Made by a program: the position numbers and the translations under genes. This document shows, one piece after another, positions 10,481-22,869 of a stretch of DNA of 64,000 bases; the first letter of the stretch is position 1, and each line of letters opens with the position of its first letter. This DNA is from Sipunculus nudus. Its lineage: Eukaryota > Annelida > Sipuncula > Golfingiida > Sipunculidae. The notes beneath the pieces are model-generated. The model was not told the DNA's origin and searched no databases. It worked only from the letters and a program-made list of their open reading frames with translations. The DNA is taken from assembly GCA_026874595.1 (NCBI GenBank), contig CM049319.1, positions 55,870,917-55,934,916 on the forward strand. Direction: 5' to 3'.

Positions 10481-10979
10481 CTGCTCTCCAGAATGGAATT
10501 TGTCCATTTCTTGTGAATGGCCATGACTATATTAACAGATTAGCAGGCTTCATGCTTCAAAAGTAAGTTAGGGGAATTTATAAGAAATATTTGCTTAATG
10601 GTAATGACAAATTACAATTCGCTTTGGTCACTTCATCTCCGCTTAAGCAGCATCTAAATGGCCGCCTGCCTGTTGTTAGGTAATGATTATTACGTCATTA
10701 AACGGTAACGTGCCAAATTCTTAGTTGCCTACGTGTTCGGCGCTTTCAGTACATTAGGTTGCTGTCACCTGCCGGTGTGTAGTTAACACCTGATTAGTGC
10801 TTGTTCAGAGTAATGAGAATACAAGACAATAGTCTTATTTTTCCAATGAATGTTACGAACTCTGTTTGAAATCTTTTGTCTATCAAAGTCTACCTTAAGG
10901 ATAAAAATTGTAATAAATGGAACGGTTGTATGTAACTTCCCATTCTGGTTAGTCAGTTTATATATAATTTTAATTTTTT
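10481..10979. other. No gene recognised
   Basis: Mixed-composition sequence with no supported frame or repeat. Confidence 0.45.
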
Positions 10980-12036
10980 AGCAAACCTGTGAACTTATGC
11001 GATGGTGTGGCGTCGTCCGTCGTCTGTACGTTAACTCATACTATCTTGAAAACGGCAAGAGTTAGCATCACGAAATTTTACGCAGATAAAAATAAACATC
11101 TAAAAAACTCTATTGGATTTCGCTTATTTTTTTTTGGACTACTGCATTTTTGTTAGATTTTATAGGGAAAAAGCTGAAAAAGCTTTAAATCTTCTTCTCC
11201 AAAATTGTTCAGCCAAATTGTCCAATATTTCACAGAAATGATTCCTTGAACAATCTTTCTCAAGTTTGTTCGAATGGTTTAAGTTCGGTGAATTTTGGCT
11301 GAGTTACAGGAAGTTAAACTTAGTCATCTGTCCAAAAAAAGTATTCTAAAACTATAGTATCAGAATCGGCTTTTTTTTTGTATGGGGGTCATCAGTGCCC
11401 GTATCATACTGACGGCTACAAAAAACTCTTTCTTTGAAACCATGGCCAGATGTTTAATATCGCACAGAAATGATCCTAGGGTAGTGCTTTCTGAAGTTTG
11501 TTCAAATGGTCTCAGTTCAGTGACTTTTGGCTGAGTTATGGGAAGCTGAATTTAGTCAAATGCCGTAACACCCCATTTTAGCTCAGTGGCTACAAAGATC
11601 TTCTACAAAACCACAGGGCCAAATACTTAAATCTCACACATTACTTATCTTCAGATGTTGATAATTCAAGTTTGTTCATATGGTTTTGGTTCAGTGATTT
11701 TTTGGCTGAGTTATGGGAAGCTTAACTTAGCCATTTTGCTGTGTTTTCCATTATGAATTATAAACCTGCAAAACGTTTTTTTGACTGACACCACTGAGGC
11801 CAATTTGTTTAATATTTAAAAAACTTTTTAAAAATGTAGATTTATGATTTTAGATATTCCTCATGCCAGGCAATGTTTACAATCACAGGTATACAGCTCT
11901 CTGTGGGTATATAAAGATGACTGTACATGGATTATAAATTATTGGTATCCATGCTTAACTTAATTCAAGATTTTGCCATCAGTGTGACGTATCTGTATTA
12001 TAATTTTGCATTCTATATGCATCTGTAGTCATTTTT
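10980..12036 (+). repeat. Degenerate ~1-kb bivalve-type repeat, unit 1
   Basis: It starts 'tagcaaacctgtgaacttatgcgatggtgtggcg...cgtccgtcgtctgtacgttaac'. Inside are repeated sentences such as 'cacagaaatgatt', tttgttcgaatggtttaagt, 'gaattttggctgagttac' and 'ggaagttaaacttagtcat', spaced irregularly. I know this wording as common in bivalve genomic sequence; no search was run. Confidence 0.8.
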
Positions 12037-13330
12037 AGCGAACCTGTGAGCTAATGCGTCCGTCGTCTGAACGTTAACCCATTCTATCTCGAAAACGACT
12101 GGAGCTAGCATCATGAAATTAAATGCAAAAAATTAGCCATCTGAAAACTTTCTTAGATTTTATAGAGAAAAAGCTAAAAAAAAACCTTTAAAAATCTTCT
12201 CCTCCTAAACGGGTCAAGCCAAATTGTTCAGTATTTCACAGAAATAATCGTTTATACCATCTCTCTCAAGTTTGTTCGAATGATTTAAGTTCGGTGAATT
12301 TTGGCCGAGTTACAGGAAGTTAAACTTAGTTATCTGTCCAAAAAGCATACTTAAATGACAGTCTCAGAAACAGCCGGAGCTATCATCACCAAATTTTATG
12401 CCAATGATGGCCACATGAGTCATATATGAAATTCAGATACTGATGACGCCACCTGCATTGACTATTTTTTGTATGGGGGTCATTGGTCATCTGTACATTA
12501 ACCCATTTATTTTCAGGAATAGCAGGAGCTACCATCCCCAGATTTTATGCAATAATCTGTCACACATGGGTTTCAGCTTATTATTTTGTTATCTGCATTT
12601 ACTAAGATTTTAAAGAGAAAAAGCTGAAAAACTTTTAAAAGTCTTCTTCTTGTAAAAGGTCCAGCCAAATTGTTCAATATTTTACAGAAATGATTCCAGA
12701 GGCAAGCCCTCTCAAATGGTTTGCATTTGATGAATTTTAGTGGAGTTTTGAACAGTCATTGGCCAAGTAAGCATAACTACATAGTAATCTCATAAATGGC
12801 AGAAGCTAGCATTACCAAGTATTGTTCAAATGTTGGTCACATGACTTATATTTGAAGTCGCAGATTTTGTGGTGCCACCTACATTGACCTGTTTTATGGG
12901 CAAAAACTTCATAATTTTAGCCTCTTTCATCTTAAAATGTTTATGATTAAACTGTCAAGTTGAATCGTTCAATTTTTTCAAAAGAATAATCCTAGGACAT
13001 GGTTCTTTCAATCATATCAGAAAAGCTTTAGTTGGTCTTATGGCCATTATTATGTCTATTTCAAACTGTTCAAAGTGTTCTTCAACAAAATTATTGTTTC
13101 AATTATAACTTCTGTAACATTGCACAAAAATTATTCTTAGGTGGCCTTTTTTTCAAATTTACTCGAATGATTTTTGGCAGAATTATTGGACATTTAACAA
13201 TGAAAAAAAACTGCATCTTTTATTATTCTAGATATTTTGTAAAAAGTTCATGAATATGTCAGCTTAAAAAAAGCATTTAAGCCAAAGTCTTTCAATATGT
13301 GTAAACAGATTTACCAACAGACCAAGATTG
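12037..13330 (+). repeat. Degenerate ~1-kb bivalve-type repeat, unit 2
   Basis: It restarts with 'tagcgaacctgtgagctaatgcg...cgtccgtcgtctgaacgttaaccc', about 1057 bp after unit 1, followed by the same internal sentences (aattttggccgagttacagg, 'aagttaaacttagttatctg'). Decay increases toward 13300. The frame at 13032-13253 is incidental. Confidence 0.75.
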
Positions 13331-13339
13331 TGTCTGTAT

Positions 13340-13920
13340 CTTTAAATAGGTTGAGGAACTGTTTCAGATTTGGCAACAGATCAAAAGTTCATTCAGTGCA
13401 GCCAGATATAGATCAAGAGTTCAATCAGTGCAGCCAAGCACAAGGCATGTGATCACCTCATGGGTGACATGTGAACACCTCATGGGCACCATGTGATCAC
13501 TTCATGGCTGTCATGCCCCTTAGGGCAGGGTCCCTGCATGAGCCTATGCAATGGTGTGGTGATTTGGCAAAAGGCTAGAGGTCAGTCTGGATCTATTTAT
13601 AGCTTTGGCAGACTGCGAACTGTATCAGATTAGGCAATAGGTCAAGAGTTCACTCAGTACAGCCAGGTTTGGGTCAGGAGTTCACTAAGTGCAGTAGCTG
13701 CATTCTATTTATAGCGTTGGCAGATTGTCCACTGCATCAGATTTGGCACCAAAATTCAGCCTGGATCTATTTTTTAGCTTTGGCAGACTGCCAACTGTGT
13801 CAGATTATGCAACAGGTCAAGAGTTCACTTAGCGTAGCAAGGTACAGGTCAAAAGTTTACTCAGTCTAGCCAGGTGCAGGTCATGAGTATTCAGTGCAGT
13901 AGCCTGAGCCAGCAAATTTG
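13340..13920. repeat. Tandem repeat with 'aggtcaagagttcactcagt' core
   Basis: At least seven diverged copies of 'caggtcaagagttcactcag.gcagccag' alternate with 'tttggcagactgc.aactgt.tcagatt.ggcaa'. A shorter block at 13448-13515 repeats 'cctcatggg.acatgtga.cac'. Confidence 0.8.
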
Positions 13921-14029
13921 TCACAGTTCACTCAGGGCTATTGCCTTCCTCATGCACCTAAGCCTGGTCAGCCCCATGCATCAGACTCAAGGTAAGTTTG
14001 ATGTATTGGCCTGATATTTTGACCTATCT

Positions 14030-14390
14030 ATGTGTCTTTGATGGCTTTCTCGTTCACAAGACAGGTGTGGCATCCTACAATGACTTTTGCACAGTGTATG
14101 TGCCTGCTTATTTCTACAAAGGAATTTGATATATCAGCCTGCAGTTGGGCATATATACTCATATCGAATAGCTTTATTGTATACAAGACTGGTGGTGCTT
14201 CCTACAATAATTTTTGCACAGTGTGTTTCCCTGTTTATTTTCAGGAGGGGTTTGATATATCAGTCTGAAATTGGGCATATTGGGCCTATGTATATATCTC
14301 TGATAGCTTTGTTGTATACAAGACTGATGGTGCCAGCTACAATCATTTTTGTGTTGTGTGCACCCGTGCCAGAATTTCAGCAGTGATGTT
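14030..14390. repeat. Three ~130-bp tandem units
   Basis: 'gctttntnngttcacaagac'-type segments lie at 14044, 14171 and 14307, each followed by 'tacaat.a.ttttgcacagtgt' and 'tttgatatatcagtctg'. The two overlapping frames here (14032-14268, 14087-14386) are products of the repeat. Confidence 0.8.
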
Positions 14391-14855
14391 TGTGTAATTG
14401 TTTCTTATTCAAAATGTTTAGTACTTGCATTGTTCATATACATGAGGAGTAATGGTCCAGCATTGAAGCATTATACCTGGTGTATTTCCCAATGCACAGG
14501 TTCGCATTAGGCCTGTAGGCCTTGTTATTCATATTCATAGATTTTTTTTAACAATGTAAATCGTGATAGCAGGTTTTATCTATATTTTCAATGATGTAAA
14601 TAAATGTATCATAGAACCTTTCTAATCGTTGTAAATATTGTCCAGCACTTATCCGACAGAGCTTGCCAACATGTCCTTAATGAAAAAAAAATTAAAAGTC
14701 AATGTCAAAACAGCAATAAAAGTTCCAGAATTCCTTTTGTAAAATATGTACTTCTGAACAGGAATGCATTGATTTAATTATAGACTAATCGATACACATC
14801 GGTGAATCCGTATATTATGTAGTTCTTTCCCTCTTACCAAAGAAACAATGTATGT
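14391..14855. other. No gene recognised
   Basis: AT-rich tail of the repeat field. It contains AATAAA-like strings but no frame. Confidence 0.4.
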
Positions 14856-15176
14856 GAATACAGTAAAAATGGACAGGTGATAAGTTACTGGGGAAACTTC
14901 GGACGATGACACAGGTGCTTGTTTTTTCAACAACATAATAAGTGTTTTCCTCGCCGTTCACCGTTCTCCGAGGACACGTATTAAGTGCCTGGTACAGCGG
15001 AGAGCATCCCCTGCGTCCCCGCTCACAGTCACATTAATGTCTTCTGCGACAGAAGTTCCCACGAGATATCAAGATGCTGTTTAAACATCAGACAACGGAA
15101 TGACCGAGGCTCTGAATAGAAGACGTTACACTCCCATGACTCTCTCGTTTAATGGAAGACGGAACACACCCTGCGA

Positions 15177-15180
<4 letters not shown>
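14856..15180 (+). repeat. Duplicated flank, copy 1
   Basis: Homologous in the same order to 16564-16818: 'gataagt.actg', 'gatgatacac/aatt', aacaagtgttttcctcg, 'gttctc.gagga', 'cacagcggag', 'gctcacagtcacattaatg', 'gatatcaagat' and 'gaatga'. It runs straight into a (CT)n tract, as copy 2 does. The offset is about 1.70 kb. Confidence 0.85.

Positions 15181-15231
<51 letters not shown>
15181..15231. repeat. (CT)n microsatellite
   Basis: Pure CT run at the end of flank copy 1. Confidence 0.95.
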
Positions 15232-15234
<3 letters not shown>

Positions 15235-15235
<1 letters not shown>

Positions 15236-16565
15236 GTCTGACTCTCTACCTGCAAAGCTGGCTCTATATGATTCTGGCTTTTTACTTTTCTGGCTCGCTT
15301 CTTGTCGGGCTCTCTACTTGTCCGTATGGCTCTCTACTTGTCAGTCTGGCTCTCTACTTGTCCGTTTGGCTCTCTACTTGTCAGTCTGGCTGTCCACTTG
15401 TTTGTCTGGCTCTCTACATGTCAATCTGCCTCTCTACTTGTCAATATGGCTCCCTACTTGTTAATGTGGCTCTTTAGTTGTCGGTCTGGATCTTTACTTG
15501 TCTGTCTGGCTCTCTACTTGTCATTCTTACTCTTTACTTGTCGTTCTGGCTCTCTACTTGTCCGTTTGGCTTTCAACTTATCAGTCGGGCTCTCTACTTG
15601 TCAGTCTGGCTCTCTACTTGTCAGTCTGACCCTCTACTTGTCAGTCTGGCTCCCTACTTGTCAATCTGGCTCTCTACGTGTCGTTCTGGTTCTCTTCACT
15701 AGTGTGGCTCTATTCTTTCTATCTGTCACTCTACTTGTCCTTCTCATTATCTACTTATCGTTCTGGCTCTCTTCTTGTCATTCTGGCTCTCTACTTGTCA
15801 TTATGGCTCTTTATTTGTCAGTCTGACTCTCTTCTGGCCTTCTATCTTTCAACTTGTCAGTCTGATTCTGTACTTTTCATTTTTGATCTCTTCTTTACCG
15901 TCTGGCCCTAAACTAGTCAGTCTGGCTCTCTTTTATTTAGCCTGTCTCCCTACTTGGCTGTCAAATGGTGCGTCTGGCTCCCTACTTGTCAGCCAGGTTC
16001 CCTACTTGTCTCACTGGCTAAATGCTTAATTACCAAACGGGCTCTCTCCTGGTCAGTTTGGCTCTTTTCATCTCTGCCTAGCTCTCTACTTATCAGTTTG
16101 GCTTCCTACCGGACATCTTGGCTTTTCTGTCCGTCTGGCTTTCATCTGCCCCTCTACCATTCATCTGGCTCTCTTCCTCTTGAGTTGGCTCTCTTATGGT
16201 CCATCTGGCTCTCTACTTGCCAGTCCGGCCTTATACTTGTCAGCCTTGCTCTCTTCTTGTCATTCTGGCTATCCATTGTCATTCTGGCTCTAAACATGCC
16301 AGTCCGGCTCTCTACTTGTCAGAGTGGCTCTCTTCTTTGCCGTCTGGCTCTCTTCTTGGCCTTGTGGTTCTCTACCTGGCCGTCTGGCTCTAACTTTGCC
16401 AATCTGACTCTCTACTTGTCAGCCAGGTTCTCTACTTGTCTTACTGACTCAATACTTATCAAACTTGCTCTCTCCTAGTCAGTCTGGCTCTCGACTTGTC
16501 GGTCTGGCTCTCGACTTGTCGGTCAGGCTCTCGACTTGTCGGTCTGGCTCTCTACTTGTCACTCT
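15235..16565. repeat. 20-bp satellite, about 66 units
   Basis: Head-to-tail copies of 'tctggctctctacttgtcag' (20 bp), best conserved at 15300-15680 and 16480-16560 and degenerate between. Because 20 is not divisible by three, three units give a 20-codon period (such as LSTCQSGSLLVSLALYLSVW), so all three forward frames stay open for long stretches (15100-15477, 15302-15826, 15478-15702, 15678-15911, 15954-16478). These look like repetitive membrane proteins but need no coding explanation. The array probably grew from the adjoining (CT)n. Confidence 0.95.
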
Positions 16566-16816
16566 GAATAAAAATGTATGGGTGATAAAATACTGAAAAC
16601 TATGGCTGATGATACAATTGCTTTTTTCTACAATATAACAAGTGTTTTCTTCGTCAGCGTTCTCGGAGGAAAATTATAAAATAGCAGGCACAGCGGAGGC
16701 CATTCCCTGCCAGGCTGCTCACAGTCACATTAATGATTTCTATGACAGCATTTCCAATTGGATATCAAGATTCTGATAAAAAAAAATCAGACAAAGGAAT
16801 GACTGAACAGAAGACG

Positions 16817-16818
<2 letters not shown>
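16564..16818 (+). repeat. Duplicated flank, copy 2
   Basis: Second copy of 14856-15180, somewhat shorter through deletions, again ending in a (CT)n tract. Confidence 0.85.

Positions 16819-16862
<44 letters not shown>
16819..16862. repeat. (CT)n microsatellite
   Basis: Pure CT run ending flank copy 2. No 20-bp satellite follows it. Confidence 0.95.
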
Positions 16863-16864
<2 letters not shown>

Positions 16865-17202
16865 CGTCTTCCTCACCAGCGTGTGCATATAAAAAAGCTA
16901 ATTAAACTCTCCTGCTCTGGGAATTCCATTGTATTGTATACTCTAGCGTTTCCTTAAGCAACCTGTTAACGATTTAAAAGATGTGTCATCTCTACATAGT
17001 TAAAGTTAGACATTTAATAACCCAATGGCGCTGTGTTTGAACCAACTGCGCTATGGAGTGTATACATATCACCAATGGTAGTCACCTACCTCCAAAACAA
17101 CATATTTTGGTTCACAGAGCGCTGAGGTCCTCTATTTCTTACTTATAAACGGGACCCAGGGGCGGATCCTGGATTTTGGAAATGGGGGAGGCCAGTGGAT
17201 AC
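16863..17202. other. No gene; possible DNA-transposon end near 17157
   Basis: Mostly featureless. The string ccaggggcggatcctggatt at about 17157-17176 resembles terminal sequences of miniature DNA transposons that I recall from several invertebrates. No matching opposite end was found. Confidence 0.25.
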
Positions 17203-17252
<50 letters not shown>

Positions 17253-17268
17253 CACCTTTGCCTTAGAC

Positions 17269-17316
<48 letters not shown>
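17203..17316. repeat. (TA)n-(TG)n and second (TA)n tract
   Basis: TA (17203-17223), TG (17223-17250), then TA (17271-17316), which abuts the LTR-like block. Confidence 0.95.
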
Positions 17317-17320
<4 letters not shown>

Positions 17321-18053
17321 ACGGAACCGTATATAAACAGATCACGTATGCGTGATGAACACAAATTCTGTAACGGAGATTGAAAAAATGAGGTTCTGTA
17401 ACACTAGGCAGCGTGAAATGTCTAGGGGAATGAATAAAGAAGTCAGTGTTTTTTGTTAAGAAATAACCATAATTTATTCTTAAAACAACCCTAACATTAC
17501 AGTACACTAAATCAATATAATCACACAGAAAAATAATCAATGTGCACAATACCTGTATACCAACACCGTGACAACGATAAGTTCTTTAAATGCATACTCT
17601 TTGAGAATGACAGTCCAGTGTAAAGCTCTTGTAAAAATCCAGAAAGTAAACTGAAGTCCAAATGCATAAAATCCAGGAGAAACTCTGAAGAAAATCTATA
17701 ATTGCCGCACACGTCGGATAAGGTCCCAGAAACTGACACACGCTTCTACGTCCGCTGGAAAACTTCTCTGCTCTCTTGCCCTTGGCTCTGTAACACAGGC
17801 CCTTTATATACCTTCACATCCCAAGCCGAGAATTTTCCACTTCTGGAACAGTCCTAAGGATCCTACACAACACAGTAAACACGCATTTCGGGAATTCTCC
17901 AGAAAAACATCTCTGTGTGTATCTCTACATACCAGGGTCATCACGTGACCTGGGCCAGGCGTGAAAACCCGCAGCTAGCATGACAACGAGAGTTCAACCA
18001 GTACGGATTAAACATAAGGGCAACAACAACACGAGTTACGCCCGTGTCACACA
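17317..18053 (-). mobile_element. LTR-like block, minus orientation
   Basis: On the minus strand it starts TGTGTGACACGGG and ends GGTTCCGTAACA, 737 bp with TG...CA termini. A TATA box (TATATAAAGG, plus coordinates 17802-17811) precedes 'gcctgtgtta', and AATAAA maps to 17473-17478, the expected U3-R-U5 order. It is homologous to 5294-5975 in the opposite orientation. The outer side abuts (TA)n. No clear target duplication and no internal coding region, so most likely a solo LTR. This copy keeps a better promoter than the other. The frames at 17319-17549 and 17521-17739 lie within it and are not separate genes. Confidence 0.7.
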
Positions 18054-18067
18054 ATAAAAGGAGCACC

Positions 18068-18132
18068 TATAACAATATACATATATATATATATATATTA
18101 TAAACATATGTATATATGTATATATAATATAT
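18068..18132. repeat. (TA)n-rich tract
   Basis: Interrupted TA run just beyond the LTR-like block. Confidence 0.9.
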
Positions 18133-20520
18133 AACATATACCAGTATATAATGCGGTGTATACGTCTTATGTTCAAAATGTAATATAACTGTAATGGGTG
18201 AATATTTGGACACGTTTCTTAAAATATAGTCACTTTATACATAGAAAAAAATCAGAATTCTTTGCTTTTTTAAAACGAAACTGCCCTGTTTTTATTCCTA
18301 AACTTCAGGATAATGATTTTAAAAATTACTGATGGGTCAGCGAAAGAGGTATTAGATAAGGCCAGTATCAATAAGTTGTAAACGTGATGTCGTAGTTTCA
18401 ATCTATCATTTAATAATATGCAGATAAAAAACTAACAAAACATGACTCCACGGCAGGATATTAACAGATATCTTTTGCACTTTACCACTGAATATACTGT
18501 TATAGGCTATGATTTTTTTTGTAAAAAAATTAGGAAAATGGGTACTGATGAGCAACTTATAATATATTCCCATGAGGAAGTTTACAACTTGAAATCATGA
18601 ACAAAGTTGAGACAAGACGAAAATGCAGACGTTAAATTCAGATAATATAATGTGTAATTTTATATTGGGAATTTACAGTTTGGAGCGCGAGAATAATATA
18701 AATTCAAAAGAAATGAGTGGCACGGTTCACCAACTCAATATTGAATCACCGGTCTGCTCACCCCTTTCGAAAATTGACAATCAATTAAAGGTTCCCCTAA
18801 TACCAGTTCATAAAACCGGTTTCGTTCGCCTTTTTCAACAATAGTAAAGCCTCTTTTAAGTAAAATTATTATGTAAATTCAAGTTAATTCTAAAATGTTT
18901 TTGATTGTTCTTTCTGGCTCTCCTCATAAGTCCGTCCATAACTTTTGGTACAGCTGCTAACAGACGAATCGATAACGTTTAAAATTACATGATATAATTG
19001 AATCAGCAAATAAAGGGATCTCTAGAGCAAACAATAAGAACTAAGAATGCATTGGGAATTCAGAATAAAATTATAATTGCTCTAGTTTTCGATTATTTCC
19101 TATCAACCGATTTATAAATTTGAATAAGACTTTGGTATACAACTTTTCTCTTTTTTAAGGTATATATAGAGATGAACATGAGAAGTGCACACAAGTGCCA
19201 AAAGATGTAAACACTTCTTTCATTATTATTCTGATATAAATGATCAATCATGAAATTAAGACACCATTAAAAGAGACAAACGAGTAACTCATTTTTGGAT
19301 ATTATTCTCTACAGTGTGTATTTTGAATAACTGGTGGCTTGAATTACTTTCCATGTGTGCAGTTGCTTTATTAGCCTCAAACTTGTTTTTTTTTCTTTAA
19401 TGTATAAAATGCTGCTTTATAAAATGCATTTCTTTCGTTTACATATTTATGCATTATCGTTTACTTAATTGTTTTGGTAATTTATGCTGTTGGGATTAAA
19501 TATTGTCAGTTTACTTGTTTCTTGTGCTGTTTTACGTTTGCTTGAGAAATGCTTGAGAAAGTCACGGATGAGAGATTACGTATAGATCAAAAGTTTCAAT
19601 GTATGCGAACGATGTTGGAAATTGTTCAACTAATTATCTTAAAAATACAAAAAAGATACATGATCATGGTATTGACACATGCTTTTCTCCTAACGATTCC
19701 ATTGGTGTTTCAATTTTGTTTTCAGTTGAAAGTTGTTTACGACATCTGAAAATAATGCGAAGAAAATATTATCTGATAAAAACTGATAACTGAGACCAGT
19801 AGACCAGTCGGACCAACAGTTCCATGTATTGGAGATTGAAAGATTTCCTGAATATTCATGACTGGTAACGCAGTGTGTTGTTTAATAGAATTGTGTGAAA
19901 AGGTGATTCCCTTAAATCAGGTAAATTCAGACATATGGAGCTAAATATCATAGGAGAGCCGAACTTAAACTCGTTATAAAGGTCGCTGTTTTTGATAAAG
20001 GCTTACGCAAGAAATAATATATGACATTAGATATATATAACTGCTGCTTTTCAAACTAATGACTGGTTAATTCAGAAAAAATATGGATATTTTGTTGCCC
20101 TGGTAATGGAAATTTTGAACAAAACACATAAAATTATGGTATAACTTTTAGTAGAAGAGTTAAATAAACAAAAGAATCATGGCTCTATAAGATCTTATAT
20201 CAAAAACCTAAAGGCTTTTTCAATATCAGCAAAAAATATCTTAGTCTCAAACGTTTAAATCAGAGACCTCGTAATGTATGAAATGCGTCAAATGATACTT
20301 CTACGTATAATAATCTTTACATTCGATAGTTTATGTACTATTTGGACCGTTGTACTTGGCAATTAATTATTGTGCTAAGGCATTAATTTATTTACTTTCG
20401 TTATATCTTATTTCAACGGAAGATATGAATATTTCTCTGCTGCCTTCACTGTAACCAAACCTTTTTAACTTTCAACAGATAATTAAATAAATTAAGTCTC
20501 AGAAAAGGCTTCCTTTAGCC
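18133..20520. other. No gene recognised
   Basis: AT-rich sequence. The frames at 18623-18844 and 19549-19793 show no domain, bias or splice context that would support coding. Confidence 0.45.
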
Positions 20521-20527
20521 GTATGTG

Positions 20528-20604
20528 TGTGATGGATTCGAACTCACAATCTCTACCCCTATACCGGTAAAGAAACCAGTCTTCCACCAACTTTTGTCGT
20601 TACC
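20528..20604 (-). repeat. Possible tRNA-derived SINE head
   Basis: Minus strand carries 'gagttcgaatccat' (B-box-like) with 'ggtataggggtagag' before it, in an order that resembles a degenerate tRNA-derived promoter. Arms do not fold convincingly, so a functional tRNA is unlikely. Confidence 0.25.
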
Positions 20605-20687
20605 GATTTTTTTCTAAAAGCGCGCCAAAAACACTTAAAGTTCACCAACAGTTCTTGTAATTCTTCAAGAAGGTGTGAATATATTGT

Positions 20688-20840
20688 TTGGAGAAACAAA
20701 TAAAAAATACAAAGAAGGGTGAATGTAAATTTAACCCATCCGATCTGTTGAGCCTTTCTGAAGGTGTAATGAGGCCACGCAAACAGACAGATTTACAAGA
20801 AAGAACACGTGACCTCTGCCAACCTGTATTTTTCTCGGAG
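20688..20840 (+). other. Weak exon candidate ending at a consensus splice donor
   Basis: A frame open across this stretch (residues such as GECKFNPSDLLSLSEGVMRP) runs to CGGAG|GTAAGT, with the GT at 20841. The donor is strong. There is no good acceptor upstream, and the reverse strand is also open, so this is only a lead. Confidence 0.12.
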
Positions 20841-21040
20841 GTAAGTAAGGCCTGCATGTCGCCCCGAAAGCTAGAAGTGTCAAGATATTGAAGACATACA
20901 TTTTGAAGAAATATTACGTTTCCGTCTTTCCTAGATGTAATCCCGGCTCAGACACATATTTGTTTATTAATTAATGGAGTGACTAGACTCCAGCGTAGAA
21001 TTTTTATCGCCGAAAAGGTCTGTCGAAATAAAACTTGTCA

Positions 21041-21054
21041 CCCCCCCCCCCCCC
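21041..21054. repeat. Poly-C tract
   Basis: 14 consecutive C. Similar runs are listed at 21296, 36539, 36675, 42431, 43798, 53357, 56751 and 62230. Confidence 0.95.
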
Positions 21055-21295
21055 GAGTGTGTGTTTTGGAGCGTCCTGTGCCATCTTTTGGCTTTAGATC
21101 ATGTTGATTCTTATATCACTGCTATCCCCAGATCAGACCGTCTCTGTGGCGAGACAAACGGACAAGACCCGAGATAAGAAACAGAACTGTCTTTAATATG
21201 TAAGCCTTTCACAATTGTTCACACCGTTCTTTCCATAAATCTACATCCGATGGCTATCCGAGTCCAGACCTGAGCTCACCGAAATTAAACACTAG

Positions 21296-21313
21296 CCCCC
21301 CCCCCCCCCCCCC
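21296..21313. repeat. Poly-C tract
   Basis: 18 consecutive C. Confidence 0.95.
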
Positions 21314-21416
21314 TAAATTCATCCTTCCCTTTCATGAGTGAGGCCCTTCACCTCTCCTCGAAGCCCGGCTTCCTCTCAAGTATTTGAGTCCCAGCTCTAA
21401 ATACTCTTGCTCGCTA

Positions 21417-21418
<2 letters not shown>

Positions 21419-21471
<53 letters not shown>

Positions 21472-21474
21472 TAT
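21419..21474. repeat. (TA)n microsatellite
   Basis: TA run with one CA interruption. Confidence 0.95.
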
Positions 21475-21599
21475 GCGTCTATCAATTTTATTACATGGTA
21501 TTGTATATTTATCATAATCGCTCACAGGGCACAACTATAAGTATTCTTTTATATGTGCGCTTGGGGGAGAAGTAAAGTCTTGACATTAAAAAATGTAAG

Positions 21600-22430
21600 A
21601 ATACAGAACGCACAATAAGAACGCTTCTCTAAAATTTATTTTTGCCTTAGTATCTTGGCAGTCGTCTAGACACGTGCCACCTGTTTCGTCCTTTGTGGAG
21701 GAAACCGTGTCGTAAGTACCTGACTGAGTGTCCGGGGAACCTCCGGGGTGCGTTTATAATCAGCCGATAGACACCAACGTACTTTAAACCCTTGAAAGAC
21801 TTGCGTCCTTATGACTGTAACTGACGTAGCAGTGACTGAGTTCTCACGATCACCACCAGCACCAGCTGAGCGGTACAGTCCTTAACAGAACGGGTTTTTG
21901 TCATCCCAACATGAGAGAGTGTCTGAGTTAACTCACAGCGTGCTTCAGACGGATTAGTTGCTTGCCCAGGGATGACACAAGGCGCAATTTAACATCAGTG
22001 GTATCTAAATAAGTTTATATTAGCTGGCCCTCCGCGGGACAGCACTAATTGCCTTGTCATGCCGAGGTCGAAACAGGACATGATAAAATAATTGTGGTCC
22101 ACATCTAACAGTGAACGTCTCCTGTAGTGACTGACCCGCTTCCGGGAGAATGTGAACCGACGATACGTGAATAAAAACACTTGTACAGACCTGACCATGT
22201 AACTGAATAACAGTTATAACACGTCTAACAAAACGATTATGGACGGAGGTTTTTTTTTCAACCATGTCTGCTCCCCGGCCTGCCTGTTTGCAAGTTTTAC
22301 TGATACAAAGATGAATAAAAAAATTGCTATTGGATTTCTTTTTTAGGATATGTACATGGCTTGCTGGTGACACTGTTTATTCAATGACGATGATCATATA
22401 ATTAAAAAAAACTGCTTCAAACCAATCCAT
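21600..22430. other. Less AT-rich stretch, no gene recognised
   Basis: Composition is more balanced than the surroundings. A donor-like GTC|GTAAGT occurs at about 21711. Overlapping reverse frames (21995-22198, 22020-22373) conflict with each other and show no domain. Confidence 0.35.
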
Positions 22431-22434
22431 TTCA

Positions 22435-22565
22435 GATCCAAAATGGCGGACTGGTGACCGAGCGGAATTGAGCGGGGTACCAGTCTATAACTTCTTGGAG
22501 ATGGCGCAGCACACTGTGCAGACTCGGACTCACAAGAGTACGACTCTGCTATTTATGGTTTTATG
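22435..22565 (+). promoter_or_regulatory. Possible start region with two ATGGCG contexts
   Basis: 'ccaaaatggcggactgg' (from about 22438) is YY1-like. 'gagatggcgcagcac' (about 22498) has a good initiation context and opens a 21-codon frame (MAQHTVQTRTHKSTTLLFMVL). There is no supporting downstream exon. Confidence 0.15.
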
Positions 22566-22869
22566 ACCCCGACCCCACAATGCACCGTAGCTTCTACATA
22601 TATCAGCGGCGTAGGTAAAATATAGCGAAAAGGGTAATATAGTCCTTCAAAATATGTTGCATTACAATTGTTTCTAGGGAAGTTACATAAACATATGCGT
22701 TTTCTGGTAAGGACTTAAGGAATTAGCTTTATTTTGTAAGCATGCGCATGTAAAATATAAACAAAAATGTTTAATGATACATTTTTTATTATTATTATTA
22801 TTTTGACAGTTGAGACAAGTCTTCCCGGCCGTCCAACAGTGCCAACCAGAAACGAGTAGAAACGACATC

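Noticed and set aside
13032-13253. 73-residue frame and other frames in 11-14.4 kb
   Set aside because: They fall in degenerate tandem repeats and change frame between units.
15100-16478. Long Leu/Ser-rich frames resembling membrane proteins
   Set aside because: They arise from the 20-bp satellite and (CT)n tract; all three frames are open for the same reason.
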